Positions 47,008-57,316 of a DNA stretch of 64,000 bases are shown in pieces. The notes beneath the pieces are model-generated. The model had not been told where the DNA came from, searched no databases, and saw only the letters and a list, made by a program, of their open reading frames with translations. Numbering within the stretch: the first letter of the stretch is position 1; every line of letters starts with the position of its first letter. The translations under genes and the position numbers were made by a program. The stretch is from Nitrosomonas marina (lineage in GTDB: Bacteria; Pseudomonadota; Gammaproteobacteria; Burkholderiales; Nitrosomonadaceae), in the NCBI RefSeq assembly GCF_900111605.1, contig NZ_FOIA01000005.1, positions 1-64,000 of the forward strand, in the 5' to 3' direction.

Positions 47008-47247
47008 ATGAACCAAGAAAGTAAAAAAACCTTTTCACCGATCGAAGTTCAGTTGGAAGCAAGCAAGCAATACTTTTGGTGCTCATGCGGTCGCAGCCAA
47101 TCACAGCCATTTTGTGATGGATCGCATAAAAATACGACTTTTACACCCAGAGCTTTCTCCGTCAATGAAAATAAATCGGCCTGGCTTTGTACATGCAAAA
47201 AAACAGGTAATGCACCATTCTGTGATGGTACACACAACAAACTATAG
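47008..47247 (+). CDS. Double CDGSH iron-sulfur domain protein
   Basis: Protein of 79 residues with two CDGSH-type 2Fe-2S motifs: Cys25, Cys27, Cys36 and His40 (CSCGRSQSQPFCDGSH), and Cys61, Cys63, Cys72 and His76 (CTCKKTGNAPFCDGTH). Both have the three-Cys-one-His ligand set of mitoNEET-type centres. No signal peptide or membrane helix, so soluble. Role unknown; redox or Fe-S transfer functions are suggested for the family. Neighbours are cell-division genes, with no obvious link. Confidence 0.93.
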   Translation: MNQESKKTFSPIEVQLEASKQYFWCSCGRSQSQPFCDGSHKNTTFTPRAFSVNENKSAWLCTCKKTGNAPFCDGTHNKL

Positions 47248-47328
47248 TGGGTGTGGTAGACTTGAAGTAATCTCTATTATCGAATAGTCTTACCTGAGCA
47301 TCGTCTTGCAGATCTTCCTTGGATATTC

Positions 47329-47526
47329 ATGGACTCAGAACTCAAATTTCTAGCGGAGGAAGTCGACCGGCTCATACGTCAGTATCAGGAGATCTGCATT
47401 GAAAATACAAAGCTACGTCAGCAGCTTGCAGAAACCAGTGCCAGGAACGAAAAATTAACAGAAAAAATTCATATTGCCAGCAGTCGTCTGGAAATCCTTT
47501 TACAGCATCTACCTGATCATGAATAA
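47329..47526 (+). CDS. ZapB-like coiled-coil protein (TIGR02449 type)
   Basis: A 65-residue, almost wholly helical protein (ELKFLAEEVDRLIRQYQEIC, then repeated Lys/Glu/Leu heptads) that matches the small coiled-coil family usually encoded just before zapA. Its last 8 bases overlap the zapA start. A role with ZapA in Z-ring organisation is inferred from position and structure. Confidence 0.85.
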   Translation: MDSELKFLAEEVDRLIRQYQEICIENTKLRQQLAETSARNEKLTEKIHIASSRLEILLQHLPDHE

Positions 47527-47815
47527 GGAAGATATTCTAAAAGTCACAATCATGGGACGCGAATTCAATATCAGCTGTTCCGAGCAAGAACGCTCCGAAC
47601 TGTTATTAGCTGCAGAATTACTGGAAAACAAAATTCAAAAAATCAGGCAGGAGGGCAAAATGATTGATTCTGATCGAATTGTTATTGCCGCTGCACTGAG
47701 CATAGCGCACGAATTGCTTATTCTGCGCCAATCAAGCGGCTTTGACATTGACGAGATTAAGCGTAGAATAGCTCATATTCGTAAAAGAATTAATGATGTA
47801 TTGATTAAGAAATAG
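47519..47815 (+). CDS. zapA: Cell division protein ZapA
   Basis: FtsZ-bundling protein. The frame is open from 47474, but MNKEDILKVTIMGREFNISC, the family N-terminus, begins at the ATG at 47519, giving 98 residues. A globular N-terminal domain is followed by a C-terminal helix (about 55-90). Overlaps the ZapB-like gene by 8 bp and stands about 60 bp before the 6S RNA, the classic zapA-ssrS order. Confidence 0.92.
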   Translation: MNKEDILKVTIMGREFNISCSEQERSELLLAAELLENKIQKIRQEGKMIDSDRIVIAAALSIAHELLILRQSSGFDIDEIKRRIAHIRKRINDVLIKK

Positions 47816-47876
47816 CTTTAACGCTTGATAATCAGTGTATTTAATAGTAATCAAGCATTTATCTGTTTAATAAAAA

Positions 47877-48057
47877 TAGCTCCCTGCTATGCGCGTTTAA
47901 GGCTGAAATTCTTTGAACCAATTATCAAATTTGGTTGTTGACTAAAGTGGTGCTGGTGTGCGAACCTGTACGGGTTTGCCTGAAGTACCCGGGAGACGAC
48001 CACCTTGAACCATCAGGTTCAAGATGATGGTCTGACGGCATCTGCGGGGAGCCCCCT
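47877..48057 (+). ncRNA. ssrS: 6S RNA
   Basis: Regulatory RNA that mimics an open promoter and sequesters sigma-70 RNA polymerase. The closing stem pairs GCTCCCTGC (47879-47887) with GCGGGGAGC (48044-48052). The conserved region CCACCTTGAACCATCAGG and GACGGCATCTGCGGGG are typical, and the length of about 180 nt fits. It follows zapA as expected; the usual downstream fau (ygfA) gene is absent. A T-rich stretch after 48056 may act as a terminator. Ends are estimated from pairing. Confidence 0.9.
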
Positions 48058-48252
48058 TTTATTTATTTTAATCTGTATCTATTTTACAGTTAGATCGTTG
48101 TTTTAAGAGTCTGAATTATATTCAGGCACAGATTAAACAACACATTCTCCGCTTCTATTCATTTCATTCTTCCCTGACAGCTCAGGGCCGGCGAACTGAA
48201 TCATGCAAAATACTGGCAGGAAGACGATTTTTCAAAACTACCGATTTATCTG

Positions 48253-48284
48253 GTACTCTATCAATATCATATTGATAGTACTAG
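48253..48284. repeat. Copy 2 of repeated palindromic element (complete dyad)
   Basis: CTATCAATAT-C-ATATTGATAG (48258-48278) is a perfect 21-bp dyad, and the flanks GTACT and AGTACTAG extend the symmetry with a small offset. The same element in reverse complement, partly decayed, occurs at 23931-23955. The rest of 48058-48339 shows no gene. The dyad lies about 60 bp beyond the end of the thioredoxin-fold gene, so it is not an obvious promoter operator for it. Confidence 0.55.
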
Positions 48285-48339
48285 CATGAAAATTTATGCA
48301 CTTACTAAAGTTAGTTGCTGGCTCTGATATTCAGCGTAT

Positions 48340-48996
48340 TCAATTTTGGGCCAAAAGCTGTTCAATGGCTGACTGTTTATGAGCCACTTGACCAAATGAC
48401 ACATCCTGTAGCATTCCTTTTCTGTCAAACAAAATAGCCGAGGGCGTCCCTTGTAACGAGAAACGCTCAAATGTTTCAGCTTTCATATGTTTTTGTTCAA
48501 GAAAAGTCTGGATTTGATTCTTGATTGCCTGCTGTTGATCCTCTTGCAACTGATCAAATTGCCCCAGTAATTGTCGCGCGTAGGCCAGCACACGTTCTTC
48601 TGTTACTGGCTCATTATCCGGCTCTATCCGGTCCATACCCACTGCAAAAGGAAGTTTCCATGGCAGTTTGGAATGATCAACCAGCAAACCGCGTTGATTG
48701 AGTGCTTTAAATGTTTCCCCGATCACTTCTCCGGTTCCAACGAGCAACCGAAGATTCTCCAATGTATTTTTATCATAATCTTCAAAAGCAGTTGCCAGGG
48801 CAATTATTACAAGACCGTGGTCACTATATTTCTCATGGAGCTGTATTGCATTCGGAAGCGCATACAAAAAACAACCAGGACAATTTACCTGAAAAACCTC
48901 AATCAGTACTACGGAGCCCAGTAAATCCTCCATCTTTGCCGGACCGTCTTGCACCCATGTGTCGACTGCTACATCAGTAAGGATTAAATTATTCAT
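48340..48996 (-). CDS. Thioredoxin-fold (TlpA/peroxiredoxin-like) protein, cytosolic
   Basis: Protein of 218 residues with a thioredoxin fold: CPGC at 39-42 (QVNCPGCFLYA), then YSDHGLVIIALATAF and a cis-Pro loop near 185 (LQGTPSAILFDRKG). An insert of about 70 charged helical residues lies between these parts. No signal peptide, unlike most TlpA proteins, so probably a cytosolic thiol oxidoreductase. Alone between 6S RNA and purA. Substrate unknown. Confidence 0.78.
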   Translation of the reverse strand: MNNLILTDVAVDTWVQDGPAKMEDLLGSVVLIEVFQVNCPGCFLYALPNAIQLHEKYSDHGLVIIALATAFEDYDKNTLENLRLLVGTGEVIGETFKALNQRGLLVDHSKLPWKLPFAVGMDRIEPDNEPVTEERVLAYARQLLGQFDQLQEDQQQAIKNQIQTFLEQKHMKAETFERFSLQGTPSAILFDRKGMLQDVSFGQVAHKQSAIEQLLAQN

Positions 48997-49304
48997 GTAT
49001 ATTTACTCTAGTAAGAGAGATTCTCAGAAAAATGAACGTTGCCAGGAATTGGTGTAAATGAAAACTTAGCAGGATTAATGGACTGTTACGATTGAATCCA
49101 AATAACACTTAAAATATTTCGAGAATCGATATAACCGCCTGCTCAGATTCAAACTCAAAATGAATTGGATGCCGGTTAGCCAGTTTCAACCATATTTTCC
49201 ATTATGTTGATACTCCATTGATCTACAATTATTGCCACGTGCTCAAATACCAAAGGCTATACTGGAAAAAATGCCCCTAATGAAACTGTGGCGCATTCTC
49301 CCGG
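48997..49304. other. Intergenic gap with no recognisable gene
   Basis: A 308-bp AT-rich stretch between the thioredoxin-fold gene and purA, both on the minus strand. It must hold the promoter of the former and the purA 3' end. I see no RNA gene, repeat or convincing terminator. Confidence 0.5.
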
Positions 49305-50612
<1,308 letters not shown>

Positions 50613-50625
50613 CTAGATTCATCCT

Positions 50626-51792
50626 CTAATTTTCAATGAATTCAATCTGCTCTACATTCCACGTACCGTTATGCATAACAAGCCGTCTATCGCAATTCAG
50701 GGCAATTTCTGATTGCCCCGGTAATTCTATGATGACAATATGTCCTTCTTGACGTAAACGCGCTATTATCGAATTCAATTCCTTGTCTTTTTTGTTATAG
50801 GGAGCACTTATACCCTTCGGATATGATTTTTGCTCAACAAGCCTGGACAACTCTCGCAAATCCATGCTGAAGCCCGTAGCAGGCCTGGCTCTTCCAAATG
50901 CCTTACCAATCTCATCATATCGCCCACCCAGTGCGATGGCATTCGAACAACCTCGTGCGTATGCGGCAAAAACCATGCCGGTATGATAGTGATACCCTCG
51001 CAAATCTGCCAAATCAAAGGCAACGGTCTCAACAATCGGCTGCAGTTCTTCACTGATCCACTCGAGCTGATCAATAGCTGATAAAATCTCATTCTGCGAA
51101 GGCAAACGCTTCTTTGCCTCCCGCAAAATTTCCATACCACCATATAATTCGGGTAGCAGCAACAATGCCTCCCGTGTACTTTGTTTAAGTTTACGACAAA
51201 TTTCTTTTAACGCTGAGATATCCTTTGCCTGCAATACTGTAAACAATTCAGCTTCCATCTCTGATGAAATATTGGCATTTTTGATAATTCCTCTAAAGAC
51301 TGCCACATGTCCAAGATCCAGATGTACTTGGTTCAATCCGGCAATCGCAAGACATGCCAACATCAATTGCTGGATTTCAATATCACTTTCCATTCCACCA
51401 TGACCGTATAGCTCTGCCCCAATCTGCAACGGTTCACGTGTTTGTGTCAGACTGATTGGTACTGTATGCAACACGCTGTTTGCATAACAGAGCCGAGTTA
51501 TACCATCACAGTTTAATAAATGCGCATCAATTCGCGCTACTTGTGGGGTCATATCAGCACGCAAACCCATCATTCTGCCACTGAGCTGATCAATTACCTT
51601 GAACATTTGCAGACTCATGTCGCTTCCACTACCGGTCAACAAAGATTCCTCATATTCAAGTAAAGGCGGAAAAACCTGTTGATAGCCATGGAGCAGCAGC
51701 AAATCAATAATGCGCCTTCGCATCGTTTCAATATGCAACGCCTCTGCAGGCAGAATATCTTCAATATACTCAGGCAGTAGCCAATTACGCAT
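50626..51792 (-). CDS. hisZ: ATP phosphoribosyltransferase regulatory subunit
   Basis: HisRS-like protein needed by the short form of HisG in histidine biosynthesis. 388 residues of class II aminoacyl-tRNA synthetase core: motif 2-like RADMTPQVARIDAHLL (about 78-93) and GGRYDEIGKAFGRARPATGF near 290-309, with no C-terminal anticodon domain. Its place before purA matches other betaproteobacteria and implies a short-form hisG elsewhere. Confidence 0.93.
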   Translation of the reverse strand: MRNWLLPEYIEDILPAEALHIETMRRRIIDLLLLHGYQQVFPPLLEYEESLLTGSGSDMSLQMFKVIDQLSGRMMGLRADMTPQVARIDAHLLNCDGITRLCYANSVLHTVPISLTQTREPLQIGAELYGHGGMESDIEIQQLMLACLAIAGLNQVHLDLGHVAVFRGIIKNANISSEMEAELFTVLQAKDISALKEICRKLKQSTREALLLLPELYGGMEILREAKKRLPSQNEILSAIDQLEWISEELQPIVETVAFDLADLRGYHYHTGMVFAAYARGCSNAIALGGRYDEIGKAFGRARPATGFSMDLRELSRLVEQKSYPKGISAPYNKKDKELNSIIARLRQEGHIVIIELPGQSEIALNCDRRLVMHNGTWNVEQIEFIEN

Positions 51793-51825
51793 GGTAAAAC
51801 TATAGAAATGAGTAAAATGGAAAAA

Positions 51826-52011
51826 TCAGCTTAGTATCAAAAACAACGCCAACCCTATGAGCATTGATGTCAATCCAATAAATCGAATCTGTCCATCATG
51901 GATCTCTGTTAATTTCTTGAATGTCTCACGCCAAATACGTGGTGAAATAAACGGTAACAAACCTTCTAGAATCAGCATAAGTGCAAATGCCATCAGAAAA
52001 GTCTCAAACAT
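51826..52011 (-). CDS. DUF2065 small membrane protein
   Basis: Two-helix inner-membrane protein of 61 residues: helix 1 about 4-22 (FLMAFALMLILEGLLPFI) and helix 2 about 43-60 (FIGLTSMLIGLALFLIL), with a short charged loop containing RIWRETFKKL. The family (YjeT in E. coli) is regularly found between hflC and hisZ or purA; its function is unknown. Confidence 0.9.
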   Translation of the reverse strand: MFETFLMAFALMLILEGLLPFISPRIWRETFKKLTEIHDGQIRFIGLTSMLIGLALFLILS

Positions 52012-52073
52012 ATAACACTTCCCCTCACCAAACTCAGTATATTTGAAATTTATAGGATTATTACGCTGTAAAA

Positions 52074-52132
52074 AAACAAAAGCGCCGCAAATGGAAGTAA
52101 AACTATCTTCTTCAGCGAGCGCCTTTTGTTTT
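52074..52132 (-). terminator. Candidate terminator between hflC and DUF2065
   Basis: An imperfect inverted repeat (AAACAAAAGCGCC at 52076-52088 against GCGCCTTTTGTTT at about 52119-52131) with a 30-nt loop ends in a T-run when read on the minus strand (GCGCTTTTGTTTTTTT). It could terminate the hfl transcript and would make DUF2065-hisZ-purA a separate unit. The large loop weakens the call. Confidence 0.35.
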
Positions 52133-52292
52133 ATTGATACACTGATTTAGGCTAAAAACTAATATACCAATAATCAGATTCACTATTCTGACACGATCGT
52201 AATTACTGTCACAACGAAGCAACAGGTTTAGCTATCGAATCAGTAAAGCTTGTATGCAAACTGTCTCTCAACAAAATTTTTGCCATCATGTA

Positions 52293-53165
52293 TCAATTGC
52301 TGGTCGGATCTTTAAGATACTTGAAAAATTCTGATTTAGGTTCCAATACCATCATATCGTTTTTATGCTTAAAGGTATTTTTGTAGGCATCCATACTACG
52401 CCAGAATGAATAAAATTCAGCATCTTGTTCAAATGCACCCGCATAGATCGCGGCTGCTTCCCGGTCTCCCTCACCCATAGTTGTCTGGGCCTCCCGGTAG
52501 GCTTCTGCCAAAATGACCTCACGCTGGCGGTCTGCGTCAGCACGAATTTTTTCTGATTCGGCTGCACCCGTCGAACGTAGTTCATTCGCTACACGCTTAC
52601 GTTCAGCCTCCATTCTGCGATAGACAGACTCACTTACTTCCTGTGGCAAATCTACACGTTTCAAGCGTACGTCAACCACCTCTACGCCAATGGTTCGTGC
52701 ATCGACATCAGCTTTCTGACGCATGATCTCCATGATCACGTCTCTTTCACCAGATACCACGTCGTGAACCGTTCGATTACCAAATTCGTCACGCAAGCTT
52801 GCATTGATCGTCTGTGCCAGACGAATCTGCGCCAGGCTTTCATCACCACGCACACTGATAAAATATTGTTTCACATCGATGATACGCCACTTCACAAACA
52901 GATCCACAAGAACGTTCTTTTTCTCCGAAGTAATAAAGCGCTCCGGTTCCTCTGAGTCCATCGTTAAAATACGTTTTTCAAAAAAGCGTACATTTTGTGC
53001 GACTGGGATTTTAAAATACAACCCGGGTTCAGTTTTGACATCGACAACCTCACCCAGTTGAAACAAAATAGCCTGTTGTCGTTCATCGACAATATAAATT
53101 GCAGAGGTAGCCAGTAAAAAGCCCACGACTACAACGCCCATTAAAACTGATGTAAAACTCTTCAT
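52293..53165 (-). CDS. hflC: HflC, FtsH protease modulator
   Basis: SPFH-domain inner-membrane protein that forms the HflKC cage around FtsH. Of 290 residues, one N-terminal helix (about 5-24) is followed by the SPFH domain (about 24-190, IVDERQQAILFQLGEVVDVKTE) and a helical coiled-coil part (ANELRSTGAAESEKIRADAD). Starts immediately after the hflK stop, so translation is coupled. Confidence 0.95.
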   Translation of the reverse strand: MKSFTSVLMGVVVVGFLLATSAIYIVDERQQAILFQLGEVVDVKTEPGLYFKIPVAQNVRFFEKRILTMDSEEPERFITSEKKNVLVDLFVKWRIIDVKQYFISVRGDESLAQIRLAQTINASLRDEFGNRTVHDVVSGERDVIMEIMRQKADVDARTIGVEVVDVRLKRVDLPQEVSESVYRRMEAERKRVANELRSTGAAESEKIRADADRQREVILAEAYREAQTTMGEGDREAAAIYAGAFEQDAEFYSFWRSMDAYKNTFKHKNDMMVLEPKSEFFKYLKDPTSN

Positions 53166-54347
53166 TTATCTCATCTCCCTTTCGCGTCCACGAAACGACT
53201 CGCGCGACCGGACACTATTGTCTGTCATCGTCTCAGGTACCATGGATGATTGTGTTGTGTTCTTTGCTGGCGACGCTGTTGAGGATGAGCCGCTGCCAAT
53301 TAACTTGTCCAGAGGCAAGTACAACAAATTACTGCCACTTTGCTGATCAACCATAATTTTACTGGTGCTGGACAATACCTGCTGCATCATATCCAGATAA
53401 AGACGCTCACGAGTCACACCCGGGGCCTTGCTGTATTCCTGAAGAATTTGTTCAAAACGGCTCGCATCACCTTTTGCACTTGAAACAACACGCGCTTTAT
53501 AACCTTGCGATTGTTCGATCAAGCGTTCAGCTTCACCTCGCGCCCTTGGTATTACGTCATTAGCATATGCCTGACCTTCATTCTTTTGGCGCTCCCTGTC
53601 CTGACCAGCTTTAACAGCATCATCGAAGGCTGCCTGAACCTGTTCTGGCGGCTGCGCATTCTGCATTGTTACTCTACTGATTGCTATACCGACCTGGTAG
53701 CGATCAAGAATCTCCTGCATCAGAACTGTTGCAGCCGACGCAACCTGCTCGCGACCCTCGTAAAGAACATAGTCCATTTTACTTTTACCGATGATCTGCC
53801 TGATCGCCGTTTCAGCGGCCTGTAGTACGGAATCGTCCGGGTCTCTATTATTGAACAGAAATTTTTCTGGATCATTCAAGATATACTGTACAGCAAACTG
53901 GATATCAATAATATTCTCATCGTCAGTCAGCATCAGTGACTCGCGTAAAACTTTACTTCTGACATTATTACGATAACCGATTTCTACCGTACGAACCTGA
54001 CTGACATTAACAAGCTCAACTTTCTCAATCGGATATGGCAAATGCCAACGCAAACCAGCTGGAGTCGTATTGACATATGCACCAAAACGCAAAACCACAC
54101 CTCGGTGACCTTCGTTGACAATATAAAACCCACTGGCCACCCAGACAACAAGCAATAAACCCAGGATCAGAATGATACTACCGCGGCTGTGCTGCTTTGG
54201 TTCCTTACCTCGTGGACCGCCGCCTTTGCCTTCTTTAGAACCAAATATGTTATTAATCTTTTTATTAACGTTACGTAAAACCTCATCCAGATCAGGTGGC
54301 CCGGAATCACCTTTGTTTTTTCCCCATTGAGGATCATTTAAACCCAT
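53166..54347 (-). CDS. hflK: HflK, FtsH protease modulator
   Basis: Partner of HflC in the FtsH-regulating complex. Of 393 residues, a cytosolic Gly-rich N-terminus (KEGKGGGPRGKEPKQ) is followed by one helix (about 56-76), the SPFH domain and a helical region (QSQGYKARVVSSAKGDASRF, about 275-294), with a low-complexity Ser/Arg tail. Lies 54 bp after hflX. Confidence 0.95.
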   Translation of the reverse strand: MGLNDPQWGKNKGDSGPPDLDEVLRNVNKKINNIFGSKEGKGGGPRGKEPKQHSRGSIILILGLLLVVWVASGFYIVNEGHRGVVLRFGAYVNTTPAGLRWHLPYPIEKVELVNVSQVRTVEIGYRNNVRSKVLRESLMLTDDENIIDIQFAVQYILNDPEKFLFNNRDPDDSVLQAAETAIRQIIGKSKMDYVLYEGREQVASAATVLMQEILDRYQVGIAISRVTMQNAQPPEQVQAAFDDAVKAGQDRERQKNEGQAYANDVIPRARGEAERLIEQSQGYKARVVSSAKGDASRFEQILQEYSKAPGVTRERLYLDMMQQVLSSTSKIMVDQQSGSNLLYLPLDKLIGSGSSSTASPAKNTTQSSMVPETMTDNSVRSRESFRGREREMR

Positions 54348-54401
54348 AATTCTTCCTGTTTCATTTGTTTAAAATTAAATCAAACCACAGCACTTCCGCG
54401 C

Positions 54402-55556
54402 TCAATTAATACAGCCCGCCAGCGTCTTATTCATTGATTCAACTTCTTTCGAAAGTGCCTCAGACAATGCCTGTCTAATAAAATCAAGCCCCTCTCCCGT
54501 TTTAGCACTTAGTCGTATGCGCGATATTCTATCATATTCATCCCGCATAAAACCTACGCACTTTTCTTGCGAATCGCATAAATCAATTTTGTTATACACC
54601 ATAATTTGGGGAATTTCGTCTGCTCCTATTTCCGCCAAGAGTTTATTTACTTCTTCTATCTGCTCATCTTTATTTGGACTACAAATATCCACGACATGCA
54701 ACAATATGTCGGCCTCTACAGTCTCCTCAAGTGTTGCCCGAAATGCTGCAACCAGTGTATGAGGTAAGTCTCGAATAAACCCTACTGTGTCCGAAATGAC
54801 AACCGGGCCGCGTTCAGGAATGAACAGTTTTCTCGTTGTTGTATCCAGTGTCGCAAACAATTGATCCGCTGCATATGTTTCTGATCGCGTCAGTCGATTA
54901 AATAAAGTTGATTTGCCTGCATTGGTATAACCTACTATGGAAACCGACAAAACTTTTGATCGTCTCCTAGAACGGCGTTGGACTTTGCGTTGACGTTCCA
55001 GATTCACTAACTTTTCCTTAAGCAGTTTGACACGCTTTCTCAATAAGCGACGATCTGTTTCCAGCTGTGTTTCTCCTGGTCCACGCAGACCGATACCACC
55101 TTTTTGTCGTTCTAAGTGAGTCCAGCCACGAACTAAACGTGTTGCCAGGTGTTCTAGCTGCGCGAGTTCAACCTGCAATTTCCCTTCGTGACTTTTGGCT
55201 CTCTGCGCAAAAATGTCCAGTATCAAACTGGTACGATCAACTACTGGGCAATCCAGCTGCTGCATCAGGTTACGTTGCTGTGCAGGACTGAGATCATGAT
55301 TAAAAATTACCATATTGGCACCAGCACTTGCGAGCAGCTGCTCAATTTCTGCAACTTTTCCGCTGCCTACATATGTTTTCGCATCGGGACACATACGTTT
55401 TCCTTCAACGACAGCACATACTGTAATCTGATCACTGGCTGCAAGCTGCTGCAGCTCTTGCAGGCGCTCATTACTCATACCGTCACCAAAGTCAAGATTG
55501 ACTAAGATCGCGGCATTCTTGTTTCGTGTATGTTGAATACCTGACCTGTCAGGCAT
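54402..55556 (-). CDS. hflX: GTPase HflX
   Basis: Ribosome-associated GTPase that splits stalled or heat-damaged ribosomes. Of 384 residues, the N-terminal HflX domain ends with GGIGLRGPGETQLETDRR. A basic linker (RQRKVQRRSRRRSK) leads into the GTPase domain with VGYTNAGKSTLFN, DTVGFIRDLPH and NKIDL. Its start overlaps the hfq stop by one base (TAATG). Confidence 0.96.
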   Translation of the reverse strand: MPDRSGIQHTRNKNAAILVNLDFGDGMSNERLQELQQLAASDQITVCAVVEGKRMCPDAKTYVGSGKVAEIEQLLASAGANMVIFNHDLSPAQQRNLMQQLDCPVVDRTSLILDIFAQRAKSHEGKLQVELAQLEHLATRLVRGWTHLERQKGGIGLRGPGETQLETDRRLLRKRVKLLKEKLVNLERQRKVQRRSRRRSKVLSVSIVGYTNAGKSTLFNRLTRSETYAADQLFATLDTTTRKLFIPERGPVVISDTVGFIRDLPHTLVAAFRATLEETVEADILLHVVDICSPNKDEQIEEVNKLLAEIGADEIPQIMVYNKIDLCDSQEKCVGFMRDEYDRISRIRLSAKTGEGLDFIRQALSEALSKEVESMNKTLAGCIN

Positions 55557-55801
55557 TAAGTATCTCTCGATTCAGGAACTTCAATAGGCAAGGTCACTGC
55601 TCTCGCAGGTACGACAGTTGATATAGCATGTTTATATACCATTTGTGTCACCGAATTTTTTAATAACACAACATACTGATCAAAAGAGTCAATATGTCCT
55701 TGCAATTTAATGCCGTTCACTAAATAAATCGATACAGGTATATGTTCTTTACGCAAAATATTCAGAAACGGATCCTGCAATAACTGGCCCTTGGTACCCA
55801 T
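55556..55801 (-). CDS. hfq: RNA chaperone Hfq
   Basis: Sm-like hexameric RNA chaperone for small RNAs. Of 81 residues, Sm1 is [21 protein letters not shown] and [20 protein letters not shown], and Sm2 is the typical [13 protein letters not shown]. The short acidic C-terminal tail is shorter than in E. coli, as in other betaproteobacteria. First gene of the hfq-hflX-hflK-hflC unit. Confidence 0.97.
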   Translation of the reverse strand: MGTKGQLLQDPFLNILRKEHIPVSIYLVNGIKLQGHIDSFDQYVVLLKNSVTQMVYKHAISTVVPARAVTLPIEVPESRDT

Positions 55802-56001
55802 GCGTGGCTCCCTGTTTTAATTATTAATTATAGGAGTAATGACTCTACTTGATTTTGATATGCAAATCCAGTACCCCTGATACTTTTCAGAATACTAGTT
55901 TTTCTTAGCAAGTCATTAGCACCTCAATATAATTAAAAAGCGTAAGGCTAAAATGATTCCCAGCCCGGTTAAACAAAGCAATAGCAATGTTATCAAGATA
56001 G

Positions 56002-56023
56002 CCAGGCTGATTAAACAGCCTGG
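56002..56023 (-). terminator. Hairpin downstream of cytochrome c peroxidase
   Basis: CCAGGCTG-ATTAAA-CAGCCTGG is a perfect 8-bp stem with a 6-nt loop, 66 bp beyond the peroxidase stop. Read on the minus strand it is followed only by CTATCTTGAT, not a proper T-run, so it may be a weak terminator or an mRNA-stabilising hairpin. The rest of the 55802-56088 gap, which also carries the hfq promoter region, shows nothing else. Confidence 0.5.
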
Positions 56024-56088
56024 GAAAGACTAACTAACTGATAAAATAGTTTACTTCCTTTTCTGAAACAAACCAAGTCATTTAATCC

Positions 56089-57084
56089 CTAAAATGGCTG
56101 GGGTCTTGGTGTATCGTTATTGGATGGTGGAAGAATAGGTAATTTAATATCAGGTTGTTCACCTGTGAGCGTTTTCAGGAAGGCGACAATGCTGTCGATC
56201 TCTTTTTTATTGAAATCACGGTCGAGCTGTAGCTTGCCCATTATTTTAACAGCTTCCTCAAGCGTCCAAACCGCACCGTCATGAAAATAAGGATAAGTCA
56301 GTTCGATATTGCGCAACGTTGGTACTTTGAAAACATTTAAATCCGTGTCTTTGCCGGTTACAGCCTTACGACCCTCAATTTTACTATCTGTTTCGTACGG
56401 ATGATGAACACCAAGTTTTTGGTAGAGCGCTCCGCCCACAGCTGGACCATTGTGACAGCCTGTACAACCACTGCTCTTGAACAGCTTATACCCATCGAGT
56501 TCTTGTTTATTAAGTGCGTTTTTGTCCCCTTCAAGCCATTTATCGAAGCGCGACCCAGGGGTAACCAACGTTTCCTCAAATGCAGCAATTGCGGTCGTCA
56601 CCCGGTCGATATCAACCTTATCCGAGCCAAAAGCCTTTTCAAATTTTGCCCGATATTGTGGTATCGAATTTAAAACACTGACAGCCAGTTCATGTGTAGA
56701 AGCCATCTCCCCTGGATTCGCGATTGGTCCACCAGCCTGCTCTTTCAAATCTTTAGCGCGCCCATCCCAAAACTGCGCAAGATTCATGCTTGAATTCAAC
56801 ACTGTTGGTGCATTAATAGGTCCCTCCTGCCAGGCATGACCTATCGATGTTGGAATATTATCTGTTCCACCCATGCTCAGATTATGGCATGAGTTACAGG
56901 ATATCCAGCCTGATTTGGATAGGCGCGGATCAAAAAACAACATTTTACCTAACTCTACAAGAGCAGGATCTTTTGGTGTAACAGCCTTGATTGGTTGAAT
57001 TGGCTCGTTTGAAGCAGACACAGCGGACGAAACGACAAGCGTGCTGATTAACAGCATCGATGTCATCAGTATACGTATCATCAT
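56089..57084 (-). CDS. Di-haem cytochrome c peroxidase
   Basis: Periplasmic enzyme reducing hydrogen peroxide with electrons from small cytochromes. Of 331 residues, 1-24 are a signal peptide (ending VSA). The haem c sites are CNSCH (63-67) and CTGCH (207-211). Conserved segments LGKMLFFDPRLSKSGWISC, QFWDGRAKDL and VPTLRNIELTYPYFHDGAV are present. The form resembles the peroxidase known from Nitrosomonas europaea, which is active without prior reduction; whether this one shares that cannot be read from sequence alone. The C-terminus is Pro-rich. No partner genes adjoin. Confidence 0.93.
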   Translation of the reverse strand: MMIRILMTSMLLISTLVVSSAVSASNEPIQPIKAVTPKDPALVELGKMLFFDPRLSKSGWISCNSCHNLSMGGTDNIPTSIGHAWQEGPINAPTVLNSSMNLAQFWDGRAKDLKEQAGGPIANPGEMASTHELAVSVLNSIPQYRAKFEKAFGSDKVDIDRVTTAIAAFEETLVTPGSRFDKWLEGDKNALNKQELDGYKLFKSSGCTGCHNGPAVGGALYQKLGVHHPYETDSKIEGRKAVTGKDTDLNVFKVPTLRNIELTYPYFHDGAVWTLEEAVKIMGKLQLDRDFNKKEIDSIVAFLKTLTGEQPDIKLPILPPSNNDTPRPQPF

Positions 57085-57316
57085 CGATAATCTCCCTTAA
57101 ATTCCTTCGGCTAAAAAGGGCGCAGCCGATTACGCCTAAAAAAACTTCAGTGGGAACTCAATAAAAAAGGAGCATGATTCTGCCCCTGTTCTCTTGTTAT
57201 TGACCTGCATATCCTTAAAGCAAAGGATACGCATGACAAGTTTTTCCATTTCTAAAAACTTTTTCGACCCATACACACAAACCTACTATAACCAGAGCAA
57301 ACATCTCGGAGCATCG

